The position numbers were made by a program, and so were the translations under genes. Under the pieces are notes generated by a model. That model had not been told where the DNA came from. It worked only from the letters and a program-made list of their open reading frames with translations, and ran no database searches. From contig JBAQPU010000051.1 of assembly GCA_049306095.1 (NCBI GenBank), forward strand, positions 1-64,000: a DNA stretch of 64,000 bases, in the 5' to 3' direction. Shown piece after piece: positions 8,631 through 17,518 of this stretch (position 1 is its first letter; each line of letters begins with the position of its first letter). This DNA is from UBA2336 sp049306095 (GTDB lineage Bacteria; Bacteroidota; Bacteroidia; Cytophagales; Cyclobacteriaceae).

Positions 8631-9443
8631 TTAGTTCATGTGGAGGAGTTCCATAATTTTCTGAATGGTGACGATACTGACCATCAGAAGAAATACAAGG
8701 GTTACCGCACGCGATGACATTTTCGAACTTACAATGACACCCAGTGGTGAGCCGATCAGCACGCCAACAATCAAGGGAATCATCATGGGAAAAATGATTA
8801 GTCCTGTACTTCCGGTAACTTCAAGCGATCCTCCAAAAAAAAGATTATAAACAGTAAGCCACAACGCAATCGCAAAAATTACTCCGAACGAAATAGACTT
8901 TGCCTTCTTGATATCGATCCGTTGCCAGAGGTTGAGCATGGGGATGATGATGGTTCCGCCACCTAATCCGGTAAAGCCGGCAACAATGCCTGAAAAAACT
9001 CCTGTAAGGGTTAACCGCAAATTAGTTACACGTTCGGCCTCGAAATTAGACAGCCTGAGTTTTCTGAAGGTTTGAAGAACGATGATCAGCATGAACCCGA
9101 CAATAATAGCATTGAAGAGTTGTTGGGAGTACATGCCGCTGCTGACGACCCACTCAAAAACCAGAAAAGAAAACATGACGGCAAAGACACCAACCCAAAG
9201 AGTTTCTTTTAAAAAGAACATCCGTTGGCGAAGGGATGTAACCACATTAGCAAAAGACGATACACAGGTGGAAAGAACGGTATTTGCGATAGTCACACTC
9301 ACCAGTTGGGTGTCGGGAATTTGATATTGGACAAGAATTACCGGAATGACGGCCAACATGACAATGCCCGTACCCAGCCCGGTTAGTCCCGCCATGAAAC
9401 CACTCACCAACCCGGCCATTACTAACCATAAATTTTCATTCAT
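8631..9443 (-). CDS. TauE/SafE family permease
   Basis: A 270-residue inner-membrane protein with about eight hydrophobic segments in two related halves. Each half carries a glycine-rich GLTGLGTG or GFTGLGGGT motif (near residues 20 and 140), which is the hallmark of the TauE/SafE (DUF81) permeases that move sulfite, sulfoacetate or other organic anions. The substrate is not deducible here. It is transcribed toward sdaAA and is head-to-head with a 53-codon plus-strand ORF. Confidence 0.9.
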   Translation of the reverse strand: MNENLWLVMAGLVSGFMAGLTGLGTGIVMLAVIPVILVQYQIPDTQLVSVTIANTVLSTCVSSFANVVTSLRQRMFFLKETLWVGVFAVMFSFLVFEWVVSSGMYSQQLFNAIIVGFMLIIVLQTFRKLRLSNFEAERVTNLRLTLTGVFSGIVAGFTGLGGGTIIIPMLNLWQRIDIKKAKSISFGVIFAIALWLTVYNLFFGGSLEVTGSTGLIIFPMMIPLIVGVLIGSPLGVIVSSKMSSRAVTLVFLLMVSIVTIQKIMELLHMN

Positions 9444-9546
9444 CGGTTTCTAAGCTATGAATTTAATCCATGAAAAATGTGTAGGAACTGAACATTAACT
9501 TCGGGTTACCATTTTATCCTTTAAATCATGAACGCAAAAGATTTTT

Positions 9547-9708
9547 ATGGAGCAGCATCAGGGCCGTGGAGAGAAAAGAAAATTCGTGATTGAAAAAATC
9601 AAGAGAATTTCTGTTGCGATGGACAGAGGAGAATTCTGGACGATGGTCATCGTTATTGGACTGTTCATTGGCCTGATAGCGGGCCTGGTATACTTCTTCG
9701 TGTGCTGA
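9547..9708 (+). CDS. 53-residue single-pass membrane peptide
   Basis: A short ATG-to-TGA frame. It has a basic N-terminal half (MEQHQGRGEKRKFVIEKIKR) and a strongly hydrophobic C-terminal half (about residues 33-52, ending YFFVC), the usual design of a small tail-anchored membrane protein. Its stop codon abuts the stop codon of the convergent DUF3299-like gene with no gap. It is divergent from the TauE/SafE gene, with a 103-bp intergenic region for a promoter. No homologue is recognised. The ordered charge-then-hydrophobe pattern makes it likelier than chance, but expression is unproven. Confidence 0.55.
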   Translation: MEQHQGRGEKRKFVIEKIKRISVAMDRGEFWTMVIVIGLFIGLIAGLVYFFVC

Positions 9709-10203
9709 TTAATATTCAGCCTCTCCTACATATTCAGCTTGCTCAATACGGTAAATCATCCTGTCCGGGTCGGTATTGTTCAAGCGAAGAATGCCCTTTA
9801 CCTCAATTGGTTTTTCATTAAATGAAACCGGCTCTTTCATATTGATTTCGATGACTGACTCAGGGCCGCCCACTCCGCAAAAAAAGCACGCATTAATAGG
9901 CAACGATGATAAGATGAATGTTTTTCCCTTCATTCCATTTTCGAAAGGAATCATGTAGCCGGGTATTGAAACAGTTTTTCCATCCAGCGACTTAGCAGCC
10001 GGACTGAAGATTGGTTTATCGTATTCACCCAGCTTGTCTTTGGCTTTTTCGAATTTGACATCGTAGAGTTTGGGCCAAACTAAAGATGGTGGGCCGCTGT
10101 ATTTTGATTGGGCATTGACAAAGTAACTACTTGTCAGTAACAAAAGCAGGAGGGTATTTAACCTAAACCTAACAGGCATAGATAAATAGAACACAGTCAT
10201 CAT
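9709..10203 (-). CDS. DUF3299-like exported protein
   Basis: An exported protein of about 160 residues. Three nearby ATGs (10203, 10200, 10179) could start it. The one at 10179 gives a standard signal peptide (MPVRFRLNTLLLLLL...VNAQ). The mature part has the DUF3299 pattern: a glycine-tyrosine core (SIPGYMIPFENG), then FILSSLPINACFFCGVGGPES with a C-x-x-C pair, then an OB-like strand (PIEVKGILRL). Function of the family is unknown. The ATG at 10203 overlaps the stop of a 44-residue upstream ORF (TGATG), so the two are probably translated together. Confidence 0.75.
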   Translation of the reverse strand: MMTVFYLSMPVRFRLNTLLLLLLTSSYFVNAQSKYSGPPSLVWPKLYDVKFEKAKDKLGEYDKPIFSPAAKSLDGKTVSIPGYMIPFENGMKGKTFILSSLPINACFFCGVGGPESVIEINMKEPVSFNEKPIEVKGILRLNNTDPDRMIYRIEQAEYVGEAEY

Positions 10204-10337
10204 CAATTTCCTAAATTATTATACATCTCCAATGTCCTCAACTGGCGCAAGTGTTGCGTGAGTGCCTGGGCGCTGTTCATTTGTGCCTTGCAATACTGGC
10301 AGTCTTCAGACTGCTGAATACTAATTGTCAAATACAT
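10203..10337 (-). CDS. 44-residue ORF with C-x-x-C motif; possible paralogue remnant
   Basis: A short frame encoding 44 residues, with a C-x-x-C pair in EDCQYCKAQ and the C-terminus TLEMYNNLGN. That C-terminus closely mirrors the end of the upstream secreted protein (ALEMYNYTGN), and the last about 40 bp of the two genes are recognisably alike at DNA level. It begins 20 nt after the upstream stop and ends in a TGATG overlap with the next gene, so it sits inside an operon. It may be a real small protein or the surviving 3' end of a duplicated gene. Confidence 0.45.
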   Translation of the reverse strand: MYLTISIQQSEDCQYCKAQMNSAQALTQHLRQLRTLEMYNNLGN

Positions 10338-10357
10338 CTTATCGTATCAATGTAGCC

Positions 10358-10948
10358 TCAATTTCCTGTATAATTATACATTTCCAAAGCCTTCACCAGC
10401 TTTCCTTTTTCAATTAGACTCAAAACTTTGGGGTCTTCAGGTGTGCCAACCATGGCTTCCAGATTTTTTCTTGTGAAGGGTATAATAGGCTCCTGATCAC
10501 CATCCTGAATAGCAATGATGTACGAATACCCTGTTTCCGCCAGGTGTGAGTACGCATTTATTTTGCCGGTAACTGCTTTAAACAACCAACAACTATCGGC
10601 TGGAAGTCCAACGATTTTCTTGCCGGTGGAAGTTTCCCGGTAAATTTGTTTCGTATTGTCTGGAAAAATATCGCGTTTGCCCTCACCAGTTTTCACAGGC
10701 AACACGTGCTGCTTTTCAGAAACATCTATCCTTGCTTTAACGATAAAAACACTATCCGACTTTAGAACAACCGTGAACATGTACTTTACACTTGCCTGCC
10801 CAACATTGTAATAGTTCATGGGCATATAGTGGTAGGTTGTGCTTTGCACATTGCCATACGGGGTTCTAATGGTGGAGGGCACCGGTACAAATTGTGCAAA
10901 TGAAAGGCTGATGATAAATACAAAACCAACAATCAAAATAATTCTCAT
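10358..10948 (-). CDS. secreted protein of unknown function
   Basis: A 196-residue protein with a clean signal peptide (MRIILIVGFVFIISLSFAQ). The mature sequence is beta-rich, with a central segment on phosphate- or hydrolase-like loops that I do not recognise, and a C-terminal helix (LIEKGKLVKALEMYNYTGN). No domain family is recognised. It leads a putative three-gene operon with the 44-residue ORF and the DUF3299-like gene. The 200 bp upstream of it, toward gcvP, hold the gcvP terminator and nothing else I can identify. Confidence 0.7.
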   Translation of the reverse strand: MRIILIVGFVFIISLSFAQFVPVPSTIRTPYGNVQSTTYHYMPMNYYNVGQASVKYMFTVVLKSDSVFIVKARIDVSEKQHVLPVKTGEGKRDIFPDNTKQIYRETSTGKKIVGLPADSCWLFKAVTGKINAYSHLAETGYSYIIAIQDGDQEPIIPFTRKNLEAMVGTPEDPKVLSLIEKGKLVKALEMYNYTGN

Positions 10949-11089
10949 AATTTATCTTTTAACTCTTACCTCTTTTATCTGTCATCACTCTCCTGACGAA
11001 TTCCGTAAGAAGAATTGAATAGATTAGGTTTTACCGTTCACGAGTGACTCTGAGGAGGTTAGGAAAATAATAAGATCAAAGCAAAAGCA

Positions 11090-11123
11090 AAAAAGAATCT
11101 TCTCTTTCCGGAAGATTCTTTTT
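11090..11123 (-). terminator. rho-independent terminator of gcvP
   Basis: A perfect 13-bp inverted repeat (11090-11102 and 11111-11123) around an 8-nt loop, with A-runs on the left and T-runs on the right. It could therefore act in both directions. It lies 28 nt past the gcvP stop. Confidence 0.85.
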
Positions 11124-11151
11124 GTTGTTGACTGATGATTTTAAACTTCAT

Positions 11152-14022
11152 TTACGCCTCCACACTTTCCTTTGCATACTCTTCCACCGGCAGGCAACTG
11201 CACACCAGGTTGCGGTCGCCATACGCATTATCCACACGGCTAACCGATGGCCAGAATTTCGCTTCCTTTACATACGGAAGCGGGTATGCTGCCTTTTGAC
11301 GACTGTAAGGCCGGGTCCAGGCATCGGCAGTAATGACAGCAGCCGTATGCGGAGCGTGTTTCAAAACATTGTTTTCCTTATCGGCTTTGCCCTCTTCCAC
11401 TTCACGGATTTCATTTCTGATTTCAATCAGCGCATCGCAGAAGCGATCGAGTTCAGGTTTTGTTTCGCTTTCTGTCGGTTCAATCATCAGCGTTCCGGCT
11501 ACGGGGAAAGAAACCGTTGGTGCGTGAAAGCCATAATCCATTAAACGCTTCGCGATATCTTCTACTTCAATGCCGGCTTTTTTAAAGTCGCGGCAGTCAA
11601 CAATCATTTCGTGCGCGCATCGGCCGTGTGTGCCGGTGTATAATATTTTATACGAACCACTCAGTCGCTCTTTGATATAGTTGGCGTTCAGGATGGCGAG
11701 CCTGGTAGCATTGGTCAGACCCTCACCGCCCATCATGGCAATGTAGGCGTAGGAGATAGCCAGGATGTTGGCACTTCCCCACGGAGCAGCGGAAACTGCG
11801 GGAATAGCTTTTTCGCCACCTGTTTTTATTACGGCATGACCCGGTAAGAATGGTTTGAGTTTATCGTTCACGCAAATGGGGCCCATGCCGGGGCCGCCTC
11901 CACCATGCGGAATACAAAATGTTTTATGAAGATTCAGGTGGCACACATCTGCACCGATGTTGGCAGGTGAGGTGAGACCAACCTGCGCGTTCATGTTGGC
12001 GCCATCCATATACACCAATCCACCGTGCTTGTGAATGGTATCACAGATTTCGATGATGGACTCTTCAAATACTCCGTGTGTAGAGGGGTATGTTACCATC
12101 AAACACGAAAGCTTGTCTTTGTATTGTTCGGCTTTTGCTTTCAGATCAGCCACATCAATTTTTCCTTCCTCATCTGATTTTACAATCACCACATCCATGC
12201 CGGCCATTACCGCGCTGGCAGGATTAGTTCCGTGTGCCGATGCGGGAATAAGGGATACATTTCTGTGATGATCACCGCGGTTTTCATGATACGCACGAAT
12301 TACCATCAGTCCGGCATATTCGCCCTGGGCACCGCTGTTGGGTTGAAGCGATACACCGGTGAAGCCGGTGATTTCGGCAAGCCATGCTTCCAGGTTTTGA
12401 GTAAGTTCGTTGTATCCTTGTGTTTGGTCGGCAGGTGCAAAAGGGTGAATGTTTCCCAGCTCGGGCCACGTTACCGGAATCATTTCAGTGGTGGCGTTCA
12501 GCTTCATGGTGCATGACCCCAGGGAAATCATAGAATGCACCATGGATAAATCTTTGTTTTCTAATTTTTTAATGTAGCGCAGCATCTCATGTTCGGCATG
12601 GTGCGAGTTGAACACCGGGTGTGTCATGAACGATGACGTTCGGATTAACGACTTAGGCCAGGAAATGGAATCCGCCAAAGGCGCGGAGACAGCTTTGCCA
12701 CCCACGATTTCAAGAATAAGCTGAACATCGGATGGGGTAGAGGTTTCATCCAATGAAATTCCAATGTGATTGTCGGAGAAGTAGCGGAAGTTCAATCCTG
12801 CGTTCAATGCCTTCTTCTTAATTTCTTCTTTATTGCTAACAATAATTTTTAATGTGTCGAAATAGTTTTCGTTTACTTGGTTCAGCCCAAGGGATTTCAA
12901 ACCACCCTCCAACGTTTTTGTTAAGCCATGTACGCGTCCCGCAATTTTTTTCAATCCTTCTGGTCCGTGATACACCCCATACATACCGGCCATTACCGCC
13001 AATAAAACTTGTGCCGTACAAATGTTGGAGGTTGCTTTCTCTCTGCGGATGTGCTGCTCGCGGGTTTGCAATGCCATGCGGTAACCGGGATTGCCCTGTG
13101 CATCAATGGATGCGCCAATGATACGACCGGCCATCTGACGTTTAAAATCTTCTTTCGTGGCGAAGAAAGCTGAGTGCGGCCCGCCAAAACCCATGGGCAC
13201 ACCAAAGCGTTGGCTTGACCCCAGCACAATATCAGCTCCCATTTCACCTGGAGATTTTAGTAATGTTAGTGCCAGTAAATCAGTTGCAACAGCAACGAAT
13301 ACATCGTTTTCGTGCGCTGATTGAATGAATGAGGAATGATCTTTCACCGCACCATTGCTATCCGGATATTGAGTGAGTACTGCAAATAAATTTGAATCGG
13401 TCAGATCAAGATTGGCGATGTCTCCAATGACCAGTTCAACGCCAATGGGGGTTGACCGTGTTTTTAATACATCAATGGTTTGAGGGAAAGTATTTGCATC
13501 AACAAAAAATTTGACAGCATTCTTTTTTGATGCTTTTCGGGAAGCCAGCAACAGGTGCATGGCTTCGGCAGCGGCAGTTGCTTCATCCAACAAGGAAGCA
13601 TTGGCAATTTGCATTCCGGTCAGGTCAATGATCATGGTTTGGTAGTTGATCAGCGCCTCTAAGCGGCCTTGTGCAATTTCAGCCTGGTATGGCGTATAGG
13701 CTGTGTACCAGCCCGGGTTTTCTAAAATATTTCTGAGGATAACACCCGGGGTGAAGTTGGGATAATACCCCATGCCGATGTATGACTTGTTGATTGTGTT
13801 CTTCGATGCCAGGGCCTTAAACTCTTTCAGGAACTCGAATTCCGTACGGGCTGCCGGCAGGTTCAGGGGTTTTTTAAGCCGGATGTTCTTCGGCACAGTT
13901 TGGTTAATCAGCTCATCTACTGAGGTTGCCTTCACAACCTTCAGCATTTCCTTAATTTGTTGTTGATCGGGGGCGTTGTGACGGGACTCAAATTTTTCCT
14001 TGTACTGGGCATCTATAGTCAT
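11152..14022 (-). CDS. gcvP: glycine dehydrogenase (decarboxylating), P-protein
   Basis: PLP-dependent P-protein of the glycine cleavage system; it decarboxylates glycine and passes the aminomethyl group to the H-protein lipoyl arm. The single-chain form of 956 residues carries both N- and C-terminal halves. The PLP lysine lies in HLNLHKTFCIPHGGGGPGMGP near residue 700, with the glycine-rich loop directly after. The N-terminal half has SYIGMGYYPNFTPGVI. The ATG at 14022 (MTIDAQYKEKF) is preferred over the earlier extension to 14067. gcvT and gcvH are not adjacent. No glycine riboswitch was found in the leader. Confidence 0.97.
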   Translation of the reverse strand: MTIDAQYKEKFESRHNAPDQQQIKEMLKVVKATSVDELINQTVPKNIRLKKPLNLPAARTEFEFLKEFKALASKNTINKSYIGMGYYPNFTPGVILRNILENPGWYTAYTPYQAEIAQGRLEALINYQTMIIDLTGMQIANASLLDEATAAAEAMHLLLASRKASKKNAVKFFVDANTFPQTIDVLKTRSTPIGVELVIGDIANLDLTDSNLFAVLTQYPDSNGAVKDHSSFIQSAHENDVFVAVATDLLALTLLKSPGEMGADIVLGSSQRFGVPMGFGGPHSAFFATKEDFKRQMAGRIIGASIDAQGNPGYRMALQTREQHIRREKATSNICTAQVLLAVMAGMYGVYHGPEGLKKIAGRVHGLTKTLEGGLKSLGLNQVNENYFDTLKIIVSNKEEIKKKALNAGLNFRYFSDNHIGISLDETSTPSDVQLILEIVGGKAVSAPLADSISWPKSLIRTSSFMTHPVFNSHHAEHEMLRYIKKLENKDLSMVHSMISLGSCTMKLNATTEMIPVTWPELGNIHPFAPADQTQGYNELTQNLEAWLAEITGFTGVSLQPNSGAQGEYAGLMVIRAYHENRGDHHRNVSLIPASAHGTNPASAVMAGMDVVIVKSDEEGKIDVADLKAKAEQYKDKLSCLMVTYPSTHGVFEESIIEICDTIHKHGGLVYMDGANMNAQVGLTSPANIGADVCHLNLHKTFCIPHGGGGPGMGPICVNDKLKPFLPGHAVIKTGGEKAIPAVSAAPWGSANILAISYAYIAMMGGEGLTNATRLAILNANYIKERLSGSYKILYTGTHGRCAHEMIVDCRDFKKAGIEVEDIAKRLMDYGFHAPTVSFPVAGTLMIEPTESETKPELDRFCDALIEIRNEIREVEEGKADKENNVLKHAPHTAAVITADAWTRPYSRQKAAYPLPYVKEAKFWPSVSRVDNAYGDRNLVCSCLPVEEYAKESVEA

Positions 14023-14219
14023 AGTAATCAATGATTTAGCTTTTTTGCAGGGATTAAATCGGCACAAATGTAAAAGAGTAAACAGACAATTAACAGGCAG
14101 GACATAAAATCCATTCCTGATAATTGACCAGTCCTGTAAAAAATTGTACTTCCATCCCTGCAGGGGGCATAAATCTCAAAATCTTCGTGATATTTGAAGC
14201 CTAACTAAAATTCAATGAA

Positions 14220-15737
14220 ATGAAATTTAAAATACTCTTTCTATGGGCTCTTGTTTTAGCCATTGGTGTGAAAGCCCAGGATCCGGTTGTTCAGCAATAT
14301 GGAAAAGCTGTTTTAACGGATGATCTAAAGGAATACCTGTCAATATTGGCATCGGATGCGCTGGAAGGGCGTGAAACCGGAAAACGCGGACAAAAAATGG
14401 CTGCCGCGTTTATTGCTTCCCACTTTCAGGAGCTTGGTTTTGCAGGCCCTGTAAACGGAAGCTACTACCAGCCAGTTGAGTTGTATTCCAGCAGTGTGAC
14501 CGAGGCTTATGTTAAAGCAGGCCAACTTAAACTTGAAAACTATGGTGGTGTAATTTATCTGGGATCAACCGATAGCAATGGAGAAGTTTCCATTCCGGTG
14601 GTGTTTGCCGGCAATGGCAGTGAAGCAGATTTTAACCAGGTAGATGTAAAAGATAAAGCTGTATTCTTTTTCACCAAGGAAATGAGAATTACGAACAGCA
14701 AAACAGTTGCCATGGCGCGCGAAAAAGGAGCCAAATTAATTATCGTTTGCAATACCGAGACGGTTGCTGATTTTGACATGTATGCCGCACAAATAAAAGG
14801 GTTTATTTCTGGCGGCAGGTTAAGCGTTGAAAAACCCAAACCATCCAATAATGCAGGATTATTTTTAGTGTCGCCCGAAGCTGCTGAAAAAATTATGGCT
14901 ACCACCGTTGATAAACTCAGAAAGGCAGCAGCACAGGATCCGTCCAAAAATGCTCTTAAGAAAGTTAAACCTTCTTCCATTCAATATAAAGTGGTTACCG
15001 CAGTGAATGTTACCCGCACCGAAAACGTGTTAGGGTATCTGGAAGGCACCGACAAAAAAGATGAATTGGTGGTGATCACGGCCCATTACGATCACATCGG
15101 AAAGAAAAAGAGCGGTGAAGGCGATTTGATTAACAACGGTGCCGATGACGATGGCTCCGGAACGGTTTCGGTACTGGCTATTGCTAACGCGTTTGCAAAA
15201 GCAAAAAAAGAAGGCAAAGGTCCGCGTAGAAGTATTTTATTCATGACCGTTACGGGTGAAGAGAAAGGATTGTTAGGATCTTCGTATTATTCCGAACACC
15301 CTATATTCCCATTGGCGAATACAGTAGTTGATTTGAATATTGACATGGTGGGAAGAAGAGACCCGCAGCATAAGGACAGTGCTCCGTATGTTTATGTGAT
15401 TGGTTCTGATAAACTTTCAACCGACCTGCATAACTTAAGCGAGCAGACTAACAAAACGTACACCAACCTAGCCTTTGATTATACGTACAACGATCAGAAT
15501 CACCCCGATCAATTGTATTACCGTTCTGACCACTGGAACTTTGCTAAAAAGAATATCCCCATCATTTTTTATTTTGATGGTATTCATGAAGACTACCACA
15601 AGCCAAGCGATGAGGTCTCAAAAATTGAATTTGATTTACTGACCAAACGGGCACAAGTTGTGTTTTACACAGCATGGGAAATTGCTAACCGGGATGCGCG
15701 GTTAAAAATTGATACGGAGAAGTTAATTAAAGAATAA
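14220..15737 (+). CDS. secreted M28 family metallopeptidase with PA domain
   Basis: A 505-residue exported aminopeptidase-like enzyme with a signal peptide ending near residue 20 (VKAQ). A protease-associated insert occupies about 120-230. The di-zinc M28 core follows: ITAHYDHIG, NNGADDDGSGT, TGEEKGLLGS (catalytic and metal glutamates), DMVGRRD and a terminal histidine in GIHEDYHKPSD. All expected ligands are visible. It is probably involved in peptide scavenging outside the cytoplasm. It is monocistronic and ended by a strong hairpin. Confidence 0.93.
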   Translation: MKFKILFLWALVLAIGVKAQDPVVQQYGKAVLTDDLKEYLSILASDALEGRETGKRGQKMAAAFIASHFQELGFAGPVNGSYYQPVELYSSSVTEAYVKAGQLKLENYGGVIYLGSTDSNGEVSIPVVFAGNGSEADFNQVDVKDKAVFFFTKEMRITNSKTVAMAREKGAKLIIVCNTETVADFDMYAAQIKGFISGGRLSVEKPKPSNNAGLFLVSPEAAEKIMATTVDKLRKAAAQDPSKNALKKVKPSSIQYKVVTAVNVTRTENVLGYLEGTDKKDELVVITAHYDHIGKKKSGEGDLINNGADDDGSGTVSVLAIANAFAKAKKEGKGPRRSILFMTVTGEEKGLLGSSYYSEHPIFPLANTVVDLNIDMVGRRDPQHKDSAPYVYVIGSDKLSTDLHNLSEQTNKTYTNLAFDYTYNDQNHPDQLYYRSDHWNFAKKNIPIIFYFDGIHEDYHKPSDEVSKIEFDLLTKRAQVVFYTAWEIANRDARLKIDTEKLIKE

Positions 15738-15757
15738 ACTCGTTAAATTTTTTGATG

Positions 15758-15797
15758 AAAGGGCGTTGTTCAAATGGAGCAACGCCCTTTCTTTTTT
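15758..15797 (+). terminator. rho-independent terminator of the M28 peptidase gene
   Basis: An 11-bp stem AAAGGGCGTTG / CAACGCCCTTT (15758-15768 and 15780-15790) is followed by a T-rich tract. It lies 20 nt past the stop. Confidence 0.9.
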
Positions 15798-15856
15798 GCG
15801 ACCTGCAACCTAACTTGACGTTCTAACGTCTCATAAAAAAACTAAAAACTGGTTCT

Positions 15857-17518
15857 ATGAAAATGAGGTATACCTTTTCCATGCTTATCGGGTTACTGTT
15901 TGTAACTGTTTATTCCTTTGGCCAGGCTTCAGTAGCCGATCAGCTTGATCAGTTGATGAGTAGTAAATACCCGGCCGCAGAACCCGGTGCCGCAGTGATT
16001 GTGGTAAAAGACGGAAAGGTGTTACTGAGAAAAGGTTACGGAAAAGCCAGCTTAAACCCCGACAAGCCGGTTAAGGCTGATGATATCTTTCGGATCGGCT
16101 CTATTACCAAACAATTTACATCCACTGCTATTTTGAAACTGGTTGAACAAGGTAAAATTGATTTGAAAAACGACATTACTCGTTATTTACCCAACTTCAC
16201 AACACCCGGAAAAACGATTACTGTTGAGCAACTGCTCACGCATACATCTGGAATAAAAAGCTATACCAGTGTTCCTGATTTGATGACGAAGGAGAAAAAG
16301 GGACAGTATGTTTCTGTGGAGGATGTAGTGAAGTTCATTCATTCGCTTCCATCTGATTTTAATCCGAATGATCAATATTTATACAATAATTCGGGTTATT
16401 TTTTACTGGGAGCTATCATTGAAAAAGTAAGTGGTTTGACTTACGAGGAATACATTTCTAAGAACCTGTTCAAACCTGCAGGACTGAAATCTACTTTTGC
16501 GCATGATCCCAAACTTCCTTATGAAGTTACCACCGGTTACCAGAAGGCTAACGCAACAGATTACACGGTTTCTGATTATGTACATCCTTCCATACCCTAT
16601 TCAGCAGGAGCCATTTTTTCAACGGTAGATGACCTTTGGAAATGGAACCAGGCAATTTTTAGCTATAAACTGGTGAAGAAGGAATCGCTTGAAAAGGCCT
16701 GGGCACCGATAAAACTAAATAGTGGGAAATTGGTCAGCTATGGTTATGGGTGGTCGCTCGGACGAATCGGAGATTCCAAAGTGATTGGGCATGGAGGCGC
16801 CATTGATGGATTTTTATCATCCGAGATTTATGTTCCGGATCAAAAAGTTTATGTGTGTATACTTTCGAATAACATGACGGCAAGCCCTGATGAGTTTGCC
16901 TACCAGTTGGCCGAAATAGTTATGGGAATAGCGAATAGTACAGCCTCAACAATATCCCTTGCTGAAAGTGTGGCGAAAGAGTATGCTGGCGTTTATGAGA
17001 TTAGCGAACGTGAGGACAGGGTGATTACCAGAAAAGATAACCGTTTCTATTCGCAGCGTACAGGAGGAACTAAGTTTGAGATTTTTCCGTACGAACAGGA
17101 TAAGTTTTATTTTAAAGATTCAAACTCCACCTTAACCTTTCACCGCAATGGCGAAGGTAAAATTGAGTCGGTTGAGTTGAGAGGACGAGAATACCTTTCA
17201 CAGGTTGCCGTGCGAACGGCTAAACCATTACCTCCCGATCATGTTGAAATCTCAATAGATGAAGCAATTTTTGATCAGTATGCAGGTGAGTATGAACTGG
17301 CGCCCGGCTTTATTATTAAGGTGTGGAGGGAAGAAAAAACATTTAAAGCACAGGCAACCGGGCAGCCCTTCTTTGAAATATTTGCAGAATCAGAAAACAA
17401 ATTTTTTCTGAAGGTGGTGGATGCCCAGATCGAATTCAACAAAGATGAAAGTGGCACCGTAACGAGTATGACACTCTTCCAGGGTGGGAGAGAAATGCCC
17501 GGTAAAAAAATCAAGTAA
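15857..17518 (+). CDS. exported beta-lactamase-fold serine hydrolase with two DUF3471-like repeats
   Basis: A class C beta-lactamase/esterase-family hydrolase. A signal peptide (about 1-23) precedes the catalytic domain, which has the nucleophile tetrad SITK (S82, K85), YNNSGY as the Y-x-N box and GHGGAIDG as the third box. After about residue 370 come two repeated beta-rich modules, each beginning with a YAGxYE motif (KEYAGVYEI and QYAGEYEL), of the DUF3471 type often fused to these enzymes. True beta-lactam cleavage is not implied; an esterase or peptidase role is as likely. Its last 8 bp overlap the convergent TPR gene. Confidence 0.9.
   Translation: MKMRYTFSMLIGLLFVTVYSFGQASVADQLDQLMSSKYPAAEPGAAVIVVKDGKVLLRKGYGKASLNPDKPVKADDIFRIGSITKQFTSTAILKLVEQGKIDLKNDITRYLPNFTTPGKTITVEQLLTHTSGIKSYTSVPDLMTKEKKGQYVSVEDVVKFIHSLPSDFNPNDQYLYNNSGYFLLGAIIEKVSGLTYEEYISKNLFKPAGLKSTFAHDPKLPYEVTTGYQKANATDYTVSDYVHPSIPYSAGAIFSTVDDLWKWNQAIFSYKLVKKESLEKAWAPIKLNSGKLVSYGYGWSLGRIGDSKVIGHGGAIDGFLSSEIYVPDQKVYVCILSNNMTASPDEFAYQLAEIVMGIANSTASTISLAESVAKEYAGVYEISEREDRVITRKDNRFYSQRTGGTKFEIFPYEQDKFYFKDSNSTLTFHRNGEGKIESVELRGREYLSQVAVRTAKPLPPDHVEISIDEAIFDQYAGEYELAPGFIIKVWREEKTFKAQATGQPFFEIFAESENKFFLKVVDAQIEFNKDESGTVTSMTLFQGGREMPGKKIK

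Noticed and set aside
14023..14219. Glycine riboswitch upstream of gcvP
   Set aside because: No tandem aptamer-like structure or conserved junction bases were seen in the leader.
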